This document shows, in pieces, positions 1 to 9,300 of a stretch of DNA of 30,441 bases. Location of the stretch: assembly GCA_965364515.1 (NCBI GenBank), contig CBDTXZ010000018.1:1-30441 (forward strand). The letters run 5' to 3'. Under the pieces are notes generated by a model, which did not search any database, had not been told where the DNA came from, and saw nothing but the letters and a program-made list of their open reading frames with translations. The number at the start of each line of letters is the position of its first letter. Within the stretch, counting starts at the first letter, position 1. This stretch comes from JAHEDH01 sp965364515 (GTDB lineage Bacteria; Actinomycetota; Acidimicrobiia; Spongiisociales; ZC4RG35). Made by a program: the position numbers and the translations under genes.

Positions 1-117
1 CCTTCCATCCTCGCTGCGTTCGCCGAGGCAGGCGCTTCGGTGACTGCCGTCGAGGTGTCGGAACCGAATCTCGAAGCCGTCTTCCTGCATCTCACCGGCA
101 AGGCGTTGAGGGACTGA
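1..117 (+). CDS. ABC transporter ATP-binding protein, C-terminal end (partial)
   Basis: The open frame enters from the left edge and ends at a TGA at 115-117. The 38 visible residues include EPNLEAVFLHLTGK, a typical C-terminal tail of ABC-2-type (DrrA/CcmA-like) ATPases, where a conserved E-P-(N/S)-L-E-x-V-F-L segment follows the nucleotide-binding domain. The stop codon overlaps the start of the next gene (TGATG), so the two are probably translationally coupled. By family it would hydrolyse ATP to power the two permeases downstream. The Walker motifs lie outside the window, so the assignment rests on this tail and the neighbours. Confidence 0.8.
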   Translation, partial: PSILAAFAEAGASVTAVEVSEPNLEAVFLHLTGKALRD

Positions 118-1292
118 TGCGACACATGCTGCTCATCGCCGCCAAGGACCTGCGGCTCAGGCTCCGGGATCGATCCGTGCTCATCGTGGGTCTGGCGGCC
201 CCGGCGATGCTCGCCCTGATCTTCGCCGGTGCCTTCGGTGACGCTCTCTCTCCCGACGGCGGTGGTTTCTCTGCTTCCTACGGGTTCGTGGACTCCGATG
301 GGGGTGATGCCGCCGCCGCCCTCGGCGAAGTGCTCGACGAGTTGGACAGCTCAGAGCAGTTCACGATCACCGACTTCCCCTCCGTCGCAGCGGCCGAGGC
401 CGCGATCGATGACGATGAGATCTCTGCAGCGTTCATCGTGCCAGAGGGATTCAGCTCGTCGGTCGGCGTGGAGGAGACCTCGATCGAGGTGGTCGGAAAC
501 GTGGATGCGCCGACCGGATCGGCTATCGCAGCTGCGATAGCCGAGGCCTACGCGGTCAACGTCGAACGGGTGTCGATCACCGTTGGCGCCGCCATCGCCG
601 CCGGAGCGAGCCCCGCGTCGATCCCTGCGCTGGTCGACGACGCCGCGAGCCGCCCCCAGTTGGCCCACCTCGGTGATCTCACGACCGTGGTCCGCCAGAT
701 GGACGGCCCGACGTATGCCATGGCGAGCATGGCGGTGTTCTTCTTGTTCTTCACCGTCCAGTTCGGCGTTGCCGGCCTGTTGGAAGAACGCCGGCTCGGG
801 ACTTGGGATCGGCTCATCAGCTCCGGTGTGTCGAAAGGGACGATCACTGCAGGCAAGGCGTTGGTCAGCTTCGTACTCGGGGTGGTCTCGATGGCCGTCC
901 TGATGCTCGGCGCCACGATCGGTCTCGGCGCCAGGTGGGGCGACCCGGCTGCGGTCGCTGCGCTCGTCGTCATGGGAGTTCTGGCGGCCACGGCTGTGAT
1001 GTCGCTCGTGGCGGCCTTCGCCAACACCGTCGAAGGAGCAGGCAACGTCCAGTCGATCATCGCCGTACTGCTCGGGATGCTCGGAGGGACGTTCGTGCCG
1101 ATCGCTGGAGACGGGATTCTTGCGAAGCTCTCACTTCTGACGCCCCACGCCTGGTTCATGCGAGGGCTCAATGATCTCGCCGGAGGCGGCTCCATCGATC
1201 TCGTCGTGCCGAGCCTGCTCGCCATCGGCACCTTTGCGGTGGTCGTCGGTGCGGCCGCCGCGTGGGCGTTCAATCGGAAGGCATTGGTATGA
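117..1292 (+). CDS. ABC-2 type transporter permease (first of pair)
   Basis: A 391-residue membrane protein with ABC-2 permease topology. One N-terminal membrane helix (about residues 20-40) follows a basic cytoplasmic start. A soluble extracytoplasmic region of about 160 residues comes next, then five or so helices from about residue 200 to the end. The segment LLEERRLGTWDRLISSGVSKG, just after the first helix of the C-terminal block, matches the conserved coupling region of this family (EE-R-x-G-T-x-x-x-L). It starts on the ATG that overlaps the ATPase stop and ends in an ATGA overlap with the second permease. The three genes therefore form one exporter operon with a heterodimeric membrane part. 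The substrate (drug, lipid or polymer) cannot be read from the sequence. Confidence 0.88.
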   Translation: MRHMLLIAAKDLRLRLRDRSVLIVGLAAPAMLALIFAGAFGDALSPDGGGFSASYGFVDSDGGDAAAALGEVLDELDSSEQFTITDFPSVAAAEAAIDDDEISAAFIVPEGFSSSVGVEETSIEVVGNVDAPTGSAIAAAIAEAYAVNVERVSITVGAAIAAGASPASIPALVDDAASRPQLAHLGDLTTVVRQMDGPTYAMASMAVFFLFFTVQFGVAGLLEERRLGTWDRLISSGVSKGTITAGKALVSFVLGVVSMAVLMLGATIGLGARWGDPAAVAALVVMGVLAATAVMSLVAAFANTVEGAGNVQSIIAVLLGMLGGTFVPIAGDGILAKLSLLTPHAWFMRGLNDLAGGGSIDLVVPSLLAIGTFAVVVGAAAAWAFNRKALV

Positions 1293-2440
1293 CTGCCCTC
1301 GCGATCGCTCGAACTGCGCTGCTCCGCCTGTTCAGGGACCGGTCGAACGTCTTCTTCGTGCTCGTGTTGCCGATCGCGCTCGTGCTGCTCATCGGCGCCC
1401 AATTCGGCGGTGGTTTCCAGCCGGTGATCGGCGTCTCCGGCCCGGTCGACGATCCCATCGCCGGTCAGATCACCGAGTTGCTGGCATCCGACTACTCCAT
1501 CGAGGAGTTCGAAGACACGGATGCCGCAGTGCTGGCGGTCGAGCGCGGGCAGGTGAATGCCGCCGTGGTGTTCCCCGAAGGTCTCAGCGATGCAGCCATA
1601 TCGGGAAGCGATCCTGAAATCGGGTTCTTCAGCCGGCCGGACAGCGCCGGTCAGGCGATCCGCGCCGCGGCCGAGAGCGCCTTGAGCCGCGCCCTGGGTG
1701 ATACCGCCGCCACGGTGACCGTCGCCCAGACCCAGGACCTCACGCTCGACGAGGCACGTGCGTTCGTCGACGACGCATCAGCATCTGTCGCCCCTGTCGA
1801 GGTCGCCACCCGCACGACCGGTGACGCACTCTTCGCCGACCTGGGTCAGTTCGACCTCGGGGCGACGTCGCAGTTGACGCTCTTCGTCTTCCTGACAGGT
1901 CTCACCGGCTCGGCTGCGCTGATCCAGAGCCGCCAACTCGGCGTCACCCGGAGAATGCTCTCGACGACGGCATCCGCCCGCACGATCATCCTCGGCGAGG
2001 TCCTTGGCCGGTGGGGAGTGGCAGTGTTCCAGGGCCTCTACATCCTGGTGGTCACGCTCGTTGCGTTCGATGTCGACTGGGGAGATCCGGTTGGAGCAGT
2101 TCTGGTCATCCTCGTGTTCGGCTCTGTCGGAGCCGCTGCGGCGATGCTCTTCGGTTCGGTGTTCAAGAACGACCAGCAGGCGGGTGGAATCTCGGTGGTG
2201 GCTGCGCTCGGCCTGGCTGCGCTCGGTGGGTCGATGGTGCCGGTCGAGATCTTCTCCCCGGGCATGCAGTCGGCCGCGAGGATCACACCGCACTACTGGT
2301 CGAACGACGCGTTCGCAGAGCTCGTGAGACGAGACGGCACGTTCGTCGACATCTTGCCGCAGTTGGGAGTGCTGGCCGGATTCACCGCGGTCTTGCTGGC
2401 GGTCGCGACATGGCGTCTGCAGAGGGTCATCACGCGCTGA
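1289..2440 (+). CDS. ABC-2 type transporter permease (second of pair)
   Basis: A 383-residue paralogue of the preceding permease with the same layout: N-terminal helix (about 20-40), acidic extracytoplasmic domain, then a C-terminal block of about five helices. The ATG at 1289 overlaps the previous stop (ATGA). I prefer it to the in-frame GTG at 1262 because of this coupling and because MTALAIARTALLRLFRDRSN aligns with the start of the partner. The segment after the first C-terminal helix (QSRQLGVTRRMLSTTASARTI) is the coupling-helix equivalent but lacks the EE-R motif of its partner, so the two halves are not equivalent. The last 11 bp overlap the 3' end of the convergent DUF456 gene. Confidence 0.87.
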   Translation: MTALAIARTALLRLFRDRSNVFFVLVLPIALVLLIGAQFGGGFQPVIGVSGPVDDPIAGQITELLASDYSIEEFEDTDAAVLAVERGQVNAAVVFPEGLSDAAISGSDPEIGFFSRPDSAGQAIRAAAESALSRALGDTAATVTVAQTQDLTLDEARAFVDDASASVAPVEVATRTTGDALFADLGQFDLGATSQLTLFVFLTGLTGSAALIQSRQLGVTRRMLSTTASARTIILGEVLGRWGVAVFQGLYILVVTLVAFDVDWGDPVGAVLVILVFGSVGAAAAMLFGSVFKNDQQAGGISVVAALGLAALGGSMVPVEIFSPGMQSAARITPHYWSNDAFAELVRRDGTFVDILPQLGVLAGFTAVLLAVATWRLQRVITR

Positions 2441-2918
2441 GCGCCCAGATGAGCCAGACGATCCCCATCGCACAGCCGATGGCGAACTGTGCAGCTGATG
2501 CCCGGATCAGGGCTCCGGTCGTGGCGACTGCAGATCGGAACGCCGCACTGGCGTCGCCGGTCTCGGCGATCCTGACGATCCAGACTCCGAGGACGAACCC
2601 GACCGGGATGCCGATGATGGGAATCACGATGCCCACGACGATGGCGAGAAGCAGGCCGAACAGTGTCCCACGGATGGAGAGCCCCTCGGCGGCAGCGGTT
2701 CGCTGTGGGATCCGAACGCTCAGATAGACGCCGGCGCCGGCCAGACCGGTGATCATGACCATGGCGGCGACCCCACCCGCTCCGAACTCGGTGAGCAGGC
2801 CCCAGACGAGCGTTGCCGCCCAGACGAGAGCGAGCCCGGGCAACAGCGGAACGATCGTGCCGATCACCCCGATCACGATTGCGGCGGCGGTGAGTGCGAA
2901 CAGCACCGCTTCGTTCAT
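2430..2918 (-). CDS. DUF456 family membrane protein
   Basis: A 162-residue, very hydrophobic protein with about four to five predicted helices. The N-terminal helix ends in GTIVPLLPGLALVWAA. The P-x-L-P-G-x-x-L-(I/V)-(W/F)-A-(G/A) motif is typical of DUF456 proteins, which have no established function. The ATG at 2918 overlaps the stop of the upstream acyltransferase gene (ATGA), giving a two-gene operon with plsB on the minus strand. An open frame extends further upstream, but that part is Arg/Pro-rich shadow of plsB. Coupling to plsB hints at a membrane-lipid role, which is inference only. Confidence 0.8.
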   Translation of the reverse strand: MNEAVLFALTAAAIVIGVIGTIVPLLPGLALVWAATLVWGLLTEFGAGGVAAMVMITGLAGAGVYLSVRIPQRTAAAEGLSIRGTLFGLLLAIVVGIVIPIIGIPVGFVLGVWIVRIAETGDASAAFRSAVATTGALIRASAAQFAIGCAMGIVWLIWALSA

Positions 2919-5218
2919 GTCAGGCGGCCGTGCTCCTCGGCGAGGTCGCCGATCCGGCGGGCGGCGTCGACGATGTCGGAGACAGCGGCGGCGAACTGCA
3001 GCTTGGTCTCCTCCGCGCCGTCGGGGATGCCGCGGTTGAGGGCGAGGTCGAGTGCTGAGCCGAACAGCGGTTTCGCAACGCTCTCGCCGGCGGAGATGCG
3101 CCCCTCGGCGAGCCACTGTTGGCCGGTGGCGAGGCAATCGGACACGAACTGCTTGCGATCGCCGTCGAACCCTGAGGTCGCGAGCTGTGTTGCGACGATG
3201 AGATACGCCTCGAGGAACGGGAGCAGGGCCCAGTGGGCACGGAGCAGATCGGAACCGGCGAGGAGGCTCTCGCGGTCGTCTGAGAGCTGCGTCCGCCAAT
3301 TGCGGTCGATCGCGTCCATCTCGTCGATGATCTCGCGCCGGAATCTGGTCTTGTCTGCAAAGAAGAACTCGAACTTGAGCAGGTCTCGAAGGTGGTCGAC
3401 CTCAGCCCAGAACGCCTCCACCCCCGACGAGCGATCGGCCCGAAGGATGGCGATCTCTGCGATCGCCCCTGGGACGAAGTAGTGGACGACGGTGTTCCGG
3501 TAGTAGGCGGCTTCGATCGCCTGCCGAGGCGTCAGGTGATACGTCCGATCGGCGGCGCCGTCGACACTCAGTGTCCCGTGCTCGGAGAGCTGCTCCAGGA
3601 TCTCGGCGGTGGCATCGGGATTGTCCAGTCGGATCGGCTCGGTCGTCGGCAGGTCGGAGCGAACGATGCATCTGGCGACCCGCTGGGCGGCATCTGTGAG
3701 CGCGCCGGCGTCGACGTGTGAGCCGCGGGCGGCGAGGATCGCGATGGAGACCACTGCGGTCGGCGTGACGGGAGTCACTCGGCTGATCCGGTACATGACC
3801 TCGAACGCCAGTTTCTGGAGGTCGAGGTGGTCCTCGTCGATACCGTCTGCACCCAGTTCCTTGCGGATCGACACCGGTTCGGCGAAGCGGACGTGGATGT
3901 TCCCGTACCTGGCACGAAGACTCATGATCTTCGAGACGGCCCACCCTGCGGATTCCTTGTCCTTCGACCCTCCGGTCGCCTCGGTTGCGTAGTCGGAGAC
4001 GTCCATGATCTGGTCGTATGCGATCGACGTGGGAATGAGATACATGTCGTCGGCTTTGTTCCGGATCACGGAGTCCGCGACCCATGTCAGCATGCCCAGC
4101 TTCGGCGGAAGCAGCTTGCCCGAGCGAGAACGCCCTCCTTCGGTGTACCACTCGAGCGGGAAGCGATTCTCGACGAGGTAGTCGAGATACGCCCGCAGCA
4201 CGTACTTGTAGAGCTCGTTGTCCTTGAAGGACCGGCGGATGAAGAACGCCCCGGTGTTGCGGATCAGCGGTCCGATCGGGAAGAAGTTCATGTTGATGCC
4301 GGCGGCCGTGTGGTTCGGCGGCATGTCGTTCTCCCAGAGGAGGAATTGAAGGGTGAGCCGGTCGAGGTTCGATCGGTGTGACGGGAGAAACGCGACCGGG
4401 TACTGCTGACCGAGCTCGGCGATCTGTGTGAGCTGATCGGTGTCGTATCGGATCTCACCGTACCCCTGGCTGTAGACCCAGTGGATGAAGTTGGCGAGCA
4501 GATCGATGACGAACGGCTTGTGTGACGCCGCGATCTCGCGGAGGTAGTAGCGGCTCCTGGCGAGCGCGAGTTCGGGCGGCAATCCGATCTCGGATGCGAG
4601 CCGCATCACCCCGTCCCGGAACTCCGACCGATTGAGGATCTCTTCATGGAGGAATCTCGGCACCTTGTACCGGTTGCCCCGCAGTTGCCGCTCGGCGCGT
4701 TCGAGCGCCCGGTGAGCCCTCCGGGTGACGAAGTCGTTGAAGGTAGAAGCCTCGACCGACGCGTTGTGAGCCGCCTGGAGCTCGGAGGCCGATGCCCCGG
4801 CCCCGGTCACCACGCGGACCCGGTGTGGGAACTTGGAGAGAATGACATGTTCGCGGACCGGGTCGGGGTCACGCGGGTCCCCGAGTTTGAGGATGTCGAC
4901 GAGACTCACCGATCGGCGCCCGTTGCGCTCGTTCGGCAGCCACGCGATGCGGACCGGCACGACCCACGGGTCGTCACCGCGATCGAGCCGGGCGTGGAGA
5001 CGAGGATCGGTGCGCTGTCCGACCTTGCGCCTTCGTGACGGCCGGATCGATATCACGTCGGTGACGGACTCGGCGTTGGCTTGCCGCTGCGCCCAGGCCT
5101 CGATGATCCGGCGTTCGAGCTTGGTCGTTGCATCGGCGAGCACGACGATGGGGCGATCGACCTCGGGCAGCGGCGGCTCGTCTTCGAGTGGCGTTGCGGG
5201 ATCGGCGGGCAGTCTCAT
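2915..5218 (-). CDS. plsB: Glycerol-3-phosphate 1-O-acyltransferase, PlsB type
   Basis: A 767-residue protein, close to the usual size of PlsB (about 800). It transfers an acyl chain from acyl-ACP or acyl-CoA to the sn-1 position of glycerol 3-phosphate, the first step of phospholipid synthesis, at the inner face of the membrane. The four acyltransferase blocks are visible: HRSNLD with the catalytic H-x4-D pair (about H281/D286), GAFFIRRSF, EGGRSRSGK (about 360-368) and YLIPTSIAYD. The start is set at ATG 5218 (MRLPADPATP), preceded by GGAAG. The frame stays open to 5431, but that extension is Ser/Thr-rich, overlaps dtd and lies upstream of a good promoter. Its stop overlaps the DUF456 start. 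The window also carries a PlsY-like gene, so PlsB is probably the working first acyltransferase. Confidence 0.93.
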   Translation of the reverse strand: MRLPADPATPLEDEPPLPEVDRPIVVLADATTKLERRIIEAWAQRQANAESVTDVISIRPSRRRKVGQRTDPRLHARLDRGDDPWVVPVRIAWLPNERNGRRSVSLVDILKLGDPRDPDPVREHVILSKFPHRVRVVTGAGASASELQAAHNASVEASTFNDFVTRRAHRALERAERQLRGNRYKVPRFLHEEILNRSEFRDGVMRLASEIGLPPELALARSRYYLREIAASHKPFVIDLLANFIHWVYSQGYGEIRYDTDQLTQIAELGQQYPVAFLPSHRSNLDRLTLQFLLWENDMPPNHTAAGINMNFFPIGPLIRNTGAFFIRRSFKDNELYKYVLRAYLDYLVENRFPLEWYTEGGRSRSGKLLPPKLGMLTWVADSVIRNKADDMYLIPTSIAYDQIMDVSDYATEATGGSKDKESAGWAVSKIMSLRARYGNIHVRFAEPVSIRKELGADGIDEDHLDLQKLAFEVMYRISRVTPVTPTAVVSIAILAARGSHVDAGALTDAAQRVARCIVRSDLPTTEPIRLDNPDATAEILEQLSEHGTLSVDGAADRTYHLTPRQAIEAAYYRNTVVHYFVPGAIAEIAILRADRSSGVEAFWAEVDHLRDLLKFEFFFADKTRFRREIIDEMDAIDRNWRTQLSDDRESLLAGSDLLRAHWALLPFLEAYLIVATQLATSGFDGDRKQFVSDCLATGQQWLAEGRISAGESVAKPLFGSALDLALNRGIPDGAEETKLQFAAAVSDIVDAARRIGDLAEEHGRLT

Positions 5219-5248
5219 GTCTTCCGGATCGGTCGGGTCCTGGTTGCG

Positions 5249-5280
5249 ATTGTACGGATGCGTGGATCCTGATGCTTCAA
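5249..5280 (-). promoter_or_regulatory. Probable promoter of plsB-DUF456
   Basis: Read on the minus strand, a TACAAT -10 box (plus 5249-5254) lies 30 nt before the plsB start. A TTGAAG -35-like hexamer (plus 5275-5280) is 20 nt further upstream. The -10 is near consensus; the spacer is longer than the ideal 17 nt. It sits between the divergent plsB and dtd genes. Confidence 0.5.
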
Positions 5281-5288
5281 TGCTCCGG

Positions 5289-5744
5289 ATGCGAGGTGTC
5301 GTGCAGCGGGTGTCGACCGCATCGGTCGAGGTCGAGGGAGCGATCGTCGGCTCGATCGGGCGGGGGGTGCTGCTGTTGGTCGGCGCCACGGAGACGGACA
5401 CCGAGGCCGATGCGCTGGCCATTGCGGACAAGGTCGCCGGCCTGCGGATCTTCGCTGACGACGACGGCCTGATGAATCGATCGATGGGCGATATCGGTGG
5501 CGGCTGTCTCGTGGTTTCTCAGTTCACGCTGTACGGCTCGACCCGGAAGGGCCGTCGGCCGTCGTTCACCGCCGCCGCGCGACCGGAGGTCGCCGAACCA
5601 CTCATCGACGTCATGATGGAGCGAATCCGAAGTCACGGGGTGGGCGTCGAGTCGGGCGTCTTCGGGGCGATGATGGCGGTGTCTCTCGTCAACGACGGGC
5701 CGGTGACCTTGATCATCGAGACGGAGGGCGGCCGGATCCTCTGA
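5289..5744 (+). CDS. dtd: D-aminoacyl-tRNA deacylase
   Basis: A 151-residue protein that hydrolyses D-amino acids (and glycine from mischarged tRNA-Ala) off tRNA, a chirality proofreading step in the cytosol. Both family signatures are present: SQFTLYGSTRKGRRPSF (the SQFTL motif) and NDGPVT (the cross-subunit Gly-cisPro motif). The N-terminus MRGVVQRVSTASV matches the usual MRAVVQRV start, so ATG 5289 is preferred over the in-frame ATG at 5280. Length is normal for the family (about 145-150). It ends 3 bp before the stop of the convergent PlsY-like gene, with no room for a terminator between them. Confidence 0.95.
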   Translation: MRGVVQRVSTASVEVEGAIVGSIGRGVLLLVGATETDTEADALAIADKVAGLRIFADDDGLMNRSMGDIGGGCLVVSQFTLYGSTRKGRRPSFTAAARPEVAEPLIDVMMERIRSHGVGVESGVFGAMMAVSLVNDGPVTLIIETEGGRIL

Positions 5745-5747
5745 CGA

Positions 5748-6326
5748 TCAGAGGGTCTCTCGGAGCTTGCCGATCTGTTTCGGAGTGATGAGGACGATCA
5801 TTCCGAGCGCAAGCATCCCGACCTCGGGATTGCCGATGCCCCACCCCTGCGGGTAGCCGGCCGTGAACGACACGGCTGCCCCGATGGCCAGTGCGACCAT
5901 CGCTGTGAGTGCCGCTCGCGCCGATGATCGGGTCGCAAACGCCACGGCGCCGATGACGGCGAGCACCGCCGGGAAGTACAGGGGCCATGCGGCTATCAGG
6001 ATGCCGGCCGAGATCCCGAGCCCCTGACCCCCATCGAGGCGGTACCAGACGTTGTAGATGTTGCCGGCGAGCGCTCCCAGCCCGGCGGCTGCGCCGCCCC
6101 CGGGCCCTGCGAGGGCGACTCCAGCCGCGACGGCGAGGCCACCCTTGGCGATCTCGACCAGCAGGATGGCGGCCGCGAGCCGCATCCCTCCGAGCCTCCG
6201 TGCATTGTTGGCGCCTGGATTGCCGGAGCCCTCCGATCGGAGGTCGATTCCGCCGACCGAGGCGATCCAGGCGGCAGTGGGGAGGGATCCGAGCAGGTAT
6301 CCCACCAATGCGGCCGGCAGGATCAT
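5748..6326 (-). CDS. PlsY-like acyl-phosphate:glycerol-3-phosphate acyltransferase, divergent
   Basis: A 192-residue membrane protein with five to seven helices and the overall PlsY layout. Motif 1 (DLRSEGSGNPGANNARR, about 28-44) corresponds to the usual GSGNIGATN-x-x-R. Motif 2 (EIAKGG, about 58-63) corresponds to D-x-x-K-G. Motif 3 (NIYNVWYRLDGGQGLGIS) corresponds to GH-x-x-P-x-F-x-x-F-x-GGKG. Changes from the family are notable: the GGKG lysine is Gln (about Q101), the GH histidine is Asn, and motif 1 has P and N where I and T are usual. Acyl-phosphate chemistry may therefore be weakened or altered. The ATG overlaps the adnB stop (ATGA), placing it last in the repair operon. It may be an active divergent PlsY or a relative with another substrate. 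Confidence 0.72.
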   Translation of the reverse strand: MILPAALVGYLLGSLPTAAWIASVGGIDLRSEGSGNPGANNARRLGGMRLAAAILLVEIAKGGLAVAAGVALAGPGGGAAAGLGALAGNIYNVWYRLDGGQGLGISAGILIAAWPLYFPAVLAVIGAVAFATRSSARAALTAMVALAIGAAVSFTAGYPQGWGIGNPEVGMLALGMIVLITPKQIGKLRETL

Positions 6327-9300
6327 GTGCCCGCCTCGTCGAGGAATCGGCGACCTGCCGGGCAGAATCGCAGGAAGTCGCAACGGCGGCATGTCGATGA
6401 CGGTGTCGGTTCGAACGACTCGCCCATGATGCCGCTCGAGAGCTCTTCGAGATGTTCGTGGGCGCGGGTCATCCAGTCCGAGTCGATCTCGGAGACGACT
6501 TCTCGGAGCTCGCCGCCGCCGAGGTACGCAAAGATGGCCTTCGCAGGTCGGTCGTCGAGGTGGCCGACGCGCTCGAGCGCAATCGCGTACGTCTCGAGCT
6601 GGGTGATGTGAGCCGGATCCGATTTGGGTCGCCCAGACTTGAAGTCGACGATCTCCCATCCCGAATCGTCCCGATACACGGCATCGATCCGACCCCTGAC
6701 CCTCATCCCGGTGTCGAGCTCCAGGTCGAAGGGCGCCTCGGTGAGGAACGGAGAGCGATCTGCGAAACGGGACCGCTCGAACACGGTGAACGGGTCTGGT
6801 CCGTCACCCGACGGTGCCTCCGAATCGAGTGAGTCCGCCACGTCCTCGGGATCGGTGAGCGGGACCATCCCCAGATTGTGGAGTTCGATGCGCCGATGGA
6901 TCTCGGTGCCCCGGCGGGCCGAGGCACTGAAGCGGCGGGGGAGGGGATCGACGTTGCTCCAGAAGTAGCGCTTCGGGCATTGGGCGTACGTGACGAGGCC
7001 GGTGGCCGAGGTCGAGGGCGGCGAAGAGCCGACCATCTCGACGCGGTCCGGAAGATCGAACAGCATTTGTTGGAACTCGGTCACCGATCGATCGTAGGCG
7101 GCCTGCACACCCTCGGTGGAGGCGATGGCGTCGAGCCCGTCGGGCGTGTCCAGCGCCGTGCGCATCACTTCTCCGACACCATCGGGGAAGTGCGGATCCG
7201 GGGCAACGGACGACTCCGACCGGTACACCATCAATTCCGGCCGATCCGGTGGCTCTGGTGTGGAGACATCGCGCTCGGCGAACCGGTCGATGAGCTCGAA
7301 GAGCTCCGAAGGCTGGGATGGTTTGGCGTTCGTGCTCTGTACGCCGTTCCACCAGGCGTGCGAACCTGCCAGGAACTGCTTGGCCCGGGTCGCCGCCACA
7401 TAGCCGATCCGCCATTCCTGGCTCTCGTGCCGTCGTCTGATGAAGGCGTCGTATTCGGTCGGATCGTCGTGTGCGGAGAAGGCATCGTCGAGGCGCAGGT
7501 CCGTCGGCAGATAGTGGGCGAAGCGGAACGGGTCGTCGAAACCATGAGAACGGGACGGGAAGTTCTGTCGGTACAGGGCCGGTAAGAAGACGGCCGGCCA
7601 TTCGAGCCCTTTGGCGCGGTGCACGGTGATGAGCGTGACGGCATCGGCTTCGGAGAGCCGGGCGGTGTCGAGTTCCTCGCTGCCCTCGAGCTCGAGATCG
7701 TCGAGATGGGCGAGGAACGCCGTGAGGCTGGGGCGGCCGTGGAGGGGACTCCAGTCCTCTGCGAGATCGAGGAACCGGTGGATGTTGAGTCGAGCCGACT
7801 GCCTCGAGGCCTCGGGCATGGCCTCGATGTCCGCCCATGCGTCGGTGTGGTCGAGGATCTCCCGACAGACCTCGATGAGCGCGGACCCCTGTGACATGGC
7901 GAGCAGGTGCCGGTACTCGTCGCGGAACTGCTCCACCGCATCTCGCGCCTCGGCTCGCAGGTCTTCGATGGTCTCGACGTCGTCGATCGCCTCGAGGAAG
8001 GTGTAGTCGAGGACCTGGTCGTGCTCTCCCACCTCTCGAAGCGACGGTCGACGATCGACGATCCAGCGGTTCAACTGGGCGAGGTCGGCCATCCCGAGCC
8101 GGAACCGAGCACCCATCAGCAGCCGCGCAGCCGCGACGGAGTCCTCCGGGCGGTCGACGAGACGCAACCAGGCGTGGAGATCGGCCACCTCCGGAACGCC
8201 GAGAAGGCCGCCGAGGTTGGCGACCTCGAAGGGGATTCCGTGACGAGCGAGGGCGTCGTGCACGAGCAGCATGTCCTTGTTCTTTCTGAACAGCACCGCC
8301 ATGTCGCGATGGCGCATGCCGTCTCCGGCGAGCGCAGCGATCTGCTCGGCGATCCAGTCGGCCTCGGCCACCGCAGTCGGGAGCACCGAGGTCACGATGC
8401 TGCCCGGTGGCGTGCCTTCGACGGGAGAGAGCGGAACTCTCGGCCGGTCGTCGATCATCGAGCGGATCGTGTTCGCCACCTCGAGAATGGCTCCTCCGGA
8501 GCGCCGGTTCAGCGTGAGCGGATGATCGGCGGGCCGGTCCGTGCCGAACGTGAAGTGATTTCCGAAGTGCTCGAAGTTCTCCTTCGACGCCCCGCGCCAT
8601 TCATAGATGGTCTGGTCGGCGTCGCCGACGGCCATGACCGGAGTCGACTCCCCGAAGAGCACCCGGAGCAGTTCACGCTGGCCGGGATCGGTGTCCTGAT
8701 ACTCGTCGAGCAGCACCGTCTCGAACCTCGACGCCACCCGTGAGCCGATCTCGGGGTGCTCCACCACCAGCTGATGTGCCCGCCTGATGAGGTCGCCGAA
8801 GTCCGCCACACCGAGTCGGCGCTTCTCGCGGTCATAAGCGACCAGCGTGGCGAGCATCTCGACCCGCTGTGGCCACGGGCCGTCGGGATCCGCCTCCCAG
8901 CCGACCGGTGGCTGGACCTGGTCGGGGCGAACGAGATTGTCCGACAGCTGGGCGGAGAGTCTCCTCAGCTTCTCGATCGAGCCGCGGACGGTCGGGTCGA
9001 AGTGTCGGTACGCCATCTCGTGGGTGATCTCGACCAGCAGTTGACGAGAGAACGCAGGAGTGATGAGGTCCGTGTCGCGTTCGATGTCCACAACCGCTCC
9101 GAACTCCCTGAGGATCGTCGAAGCGAACCCGTGATAGGTGTGGACCGAGACCTCGCGGTTGACTTCGACCACCCCCTCGAGTGCGGAGCGGATACGGTCG
9201 GCCAGTTCCTGGGCCGCCTTGTTGGTGAAGGTGATGCCGAGAATGCGCTCCGGTTCGACGCCCCGGCGTTCCACCAACTCTCGGACTCGCTCCGAGATCG

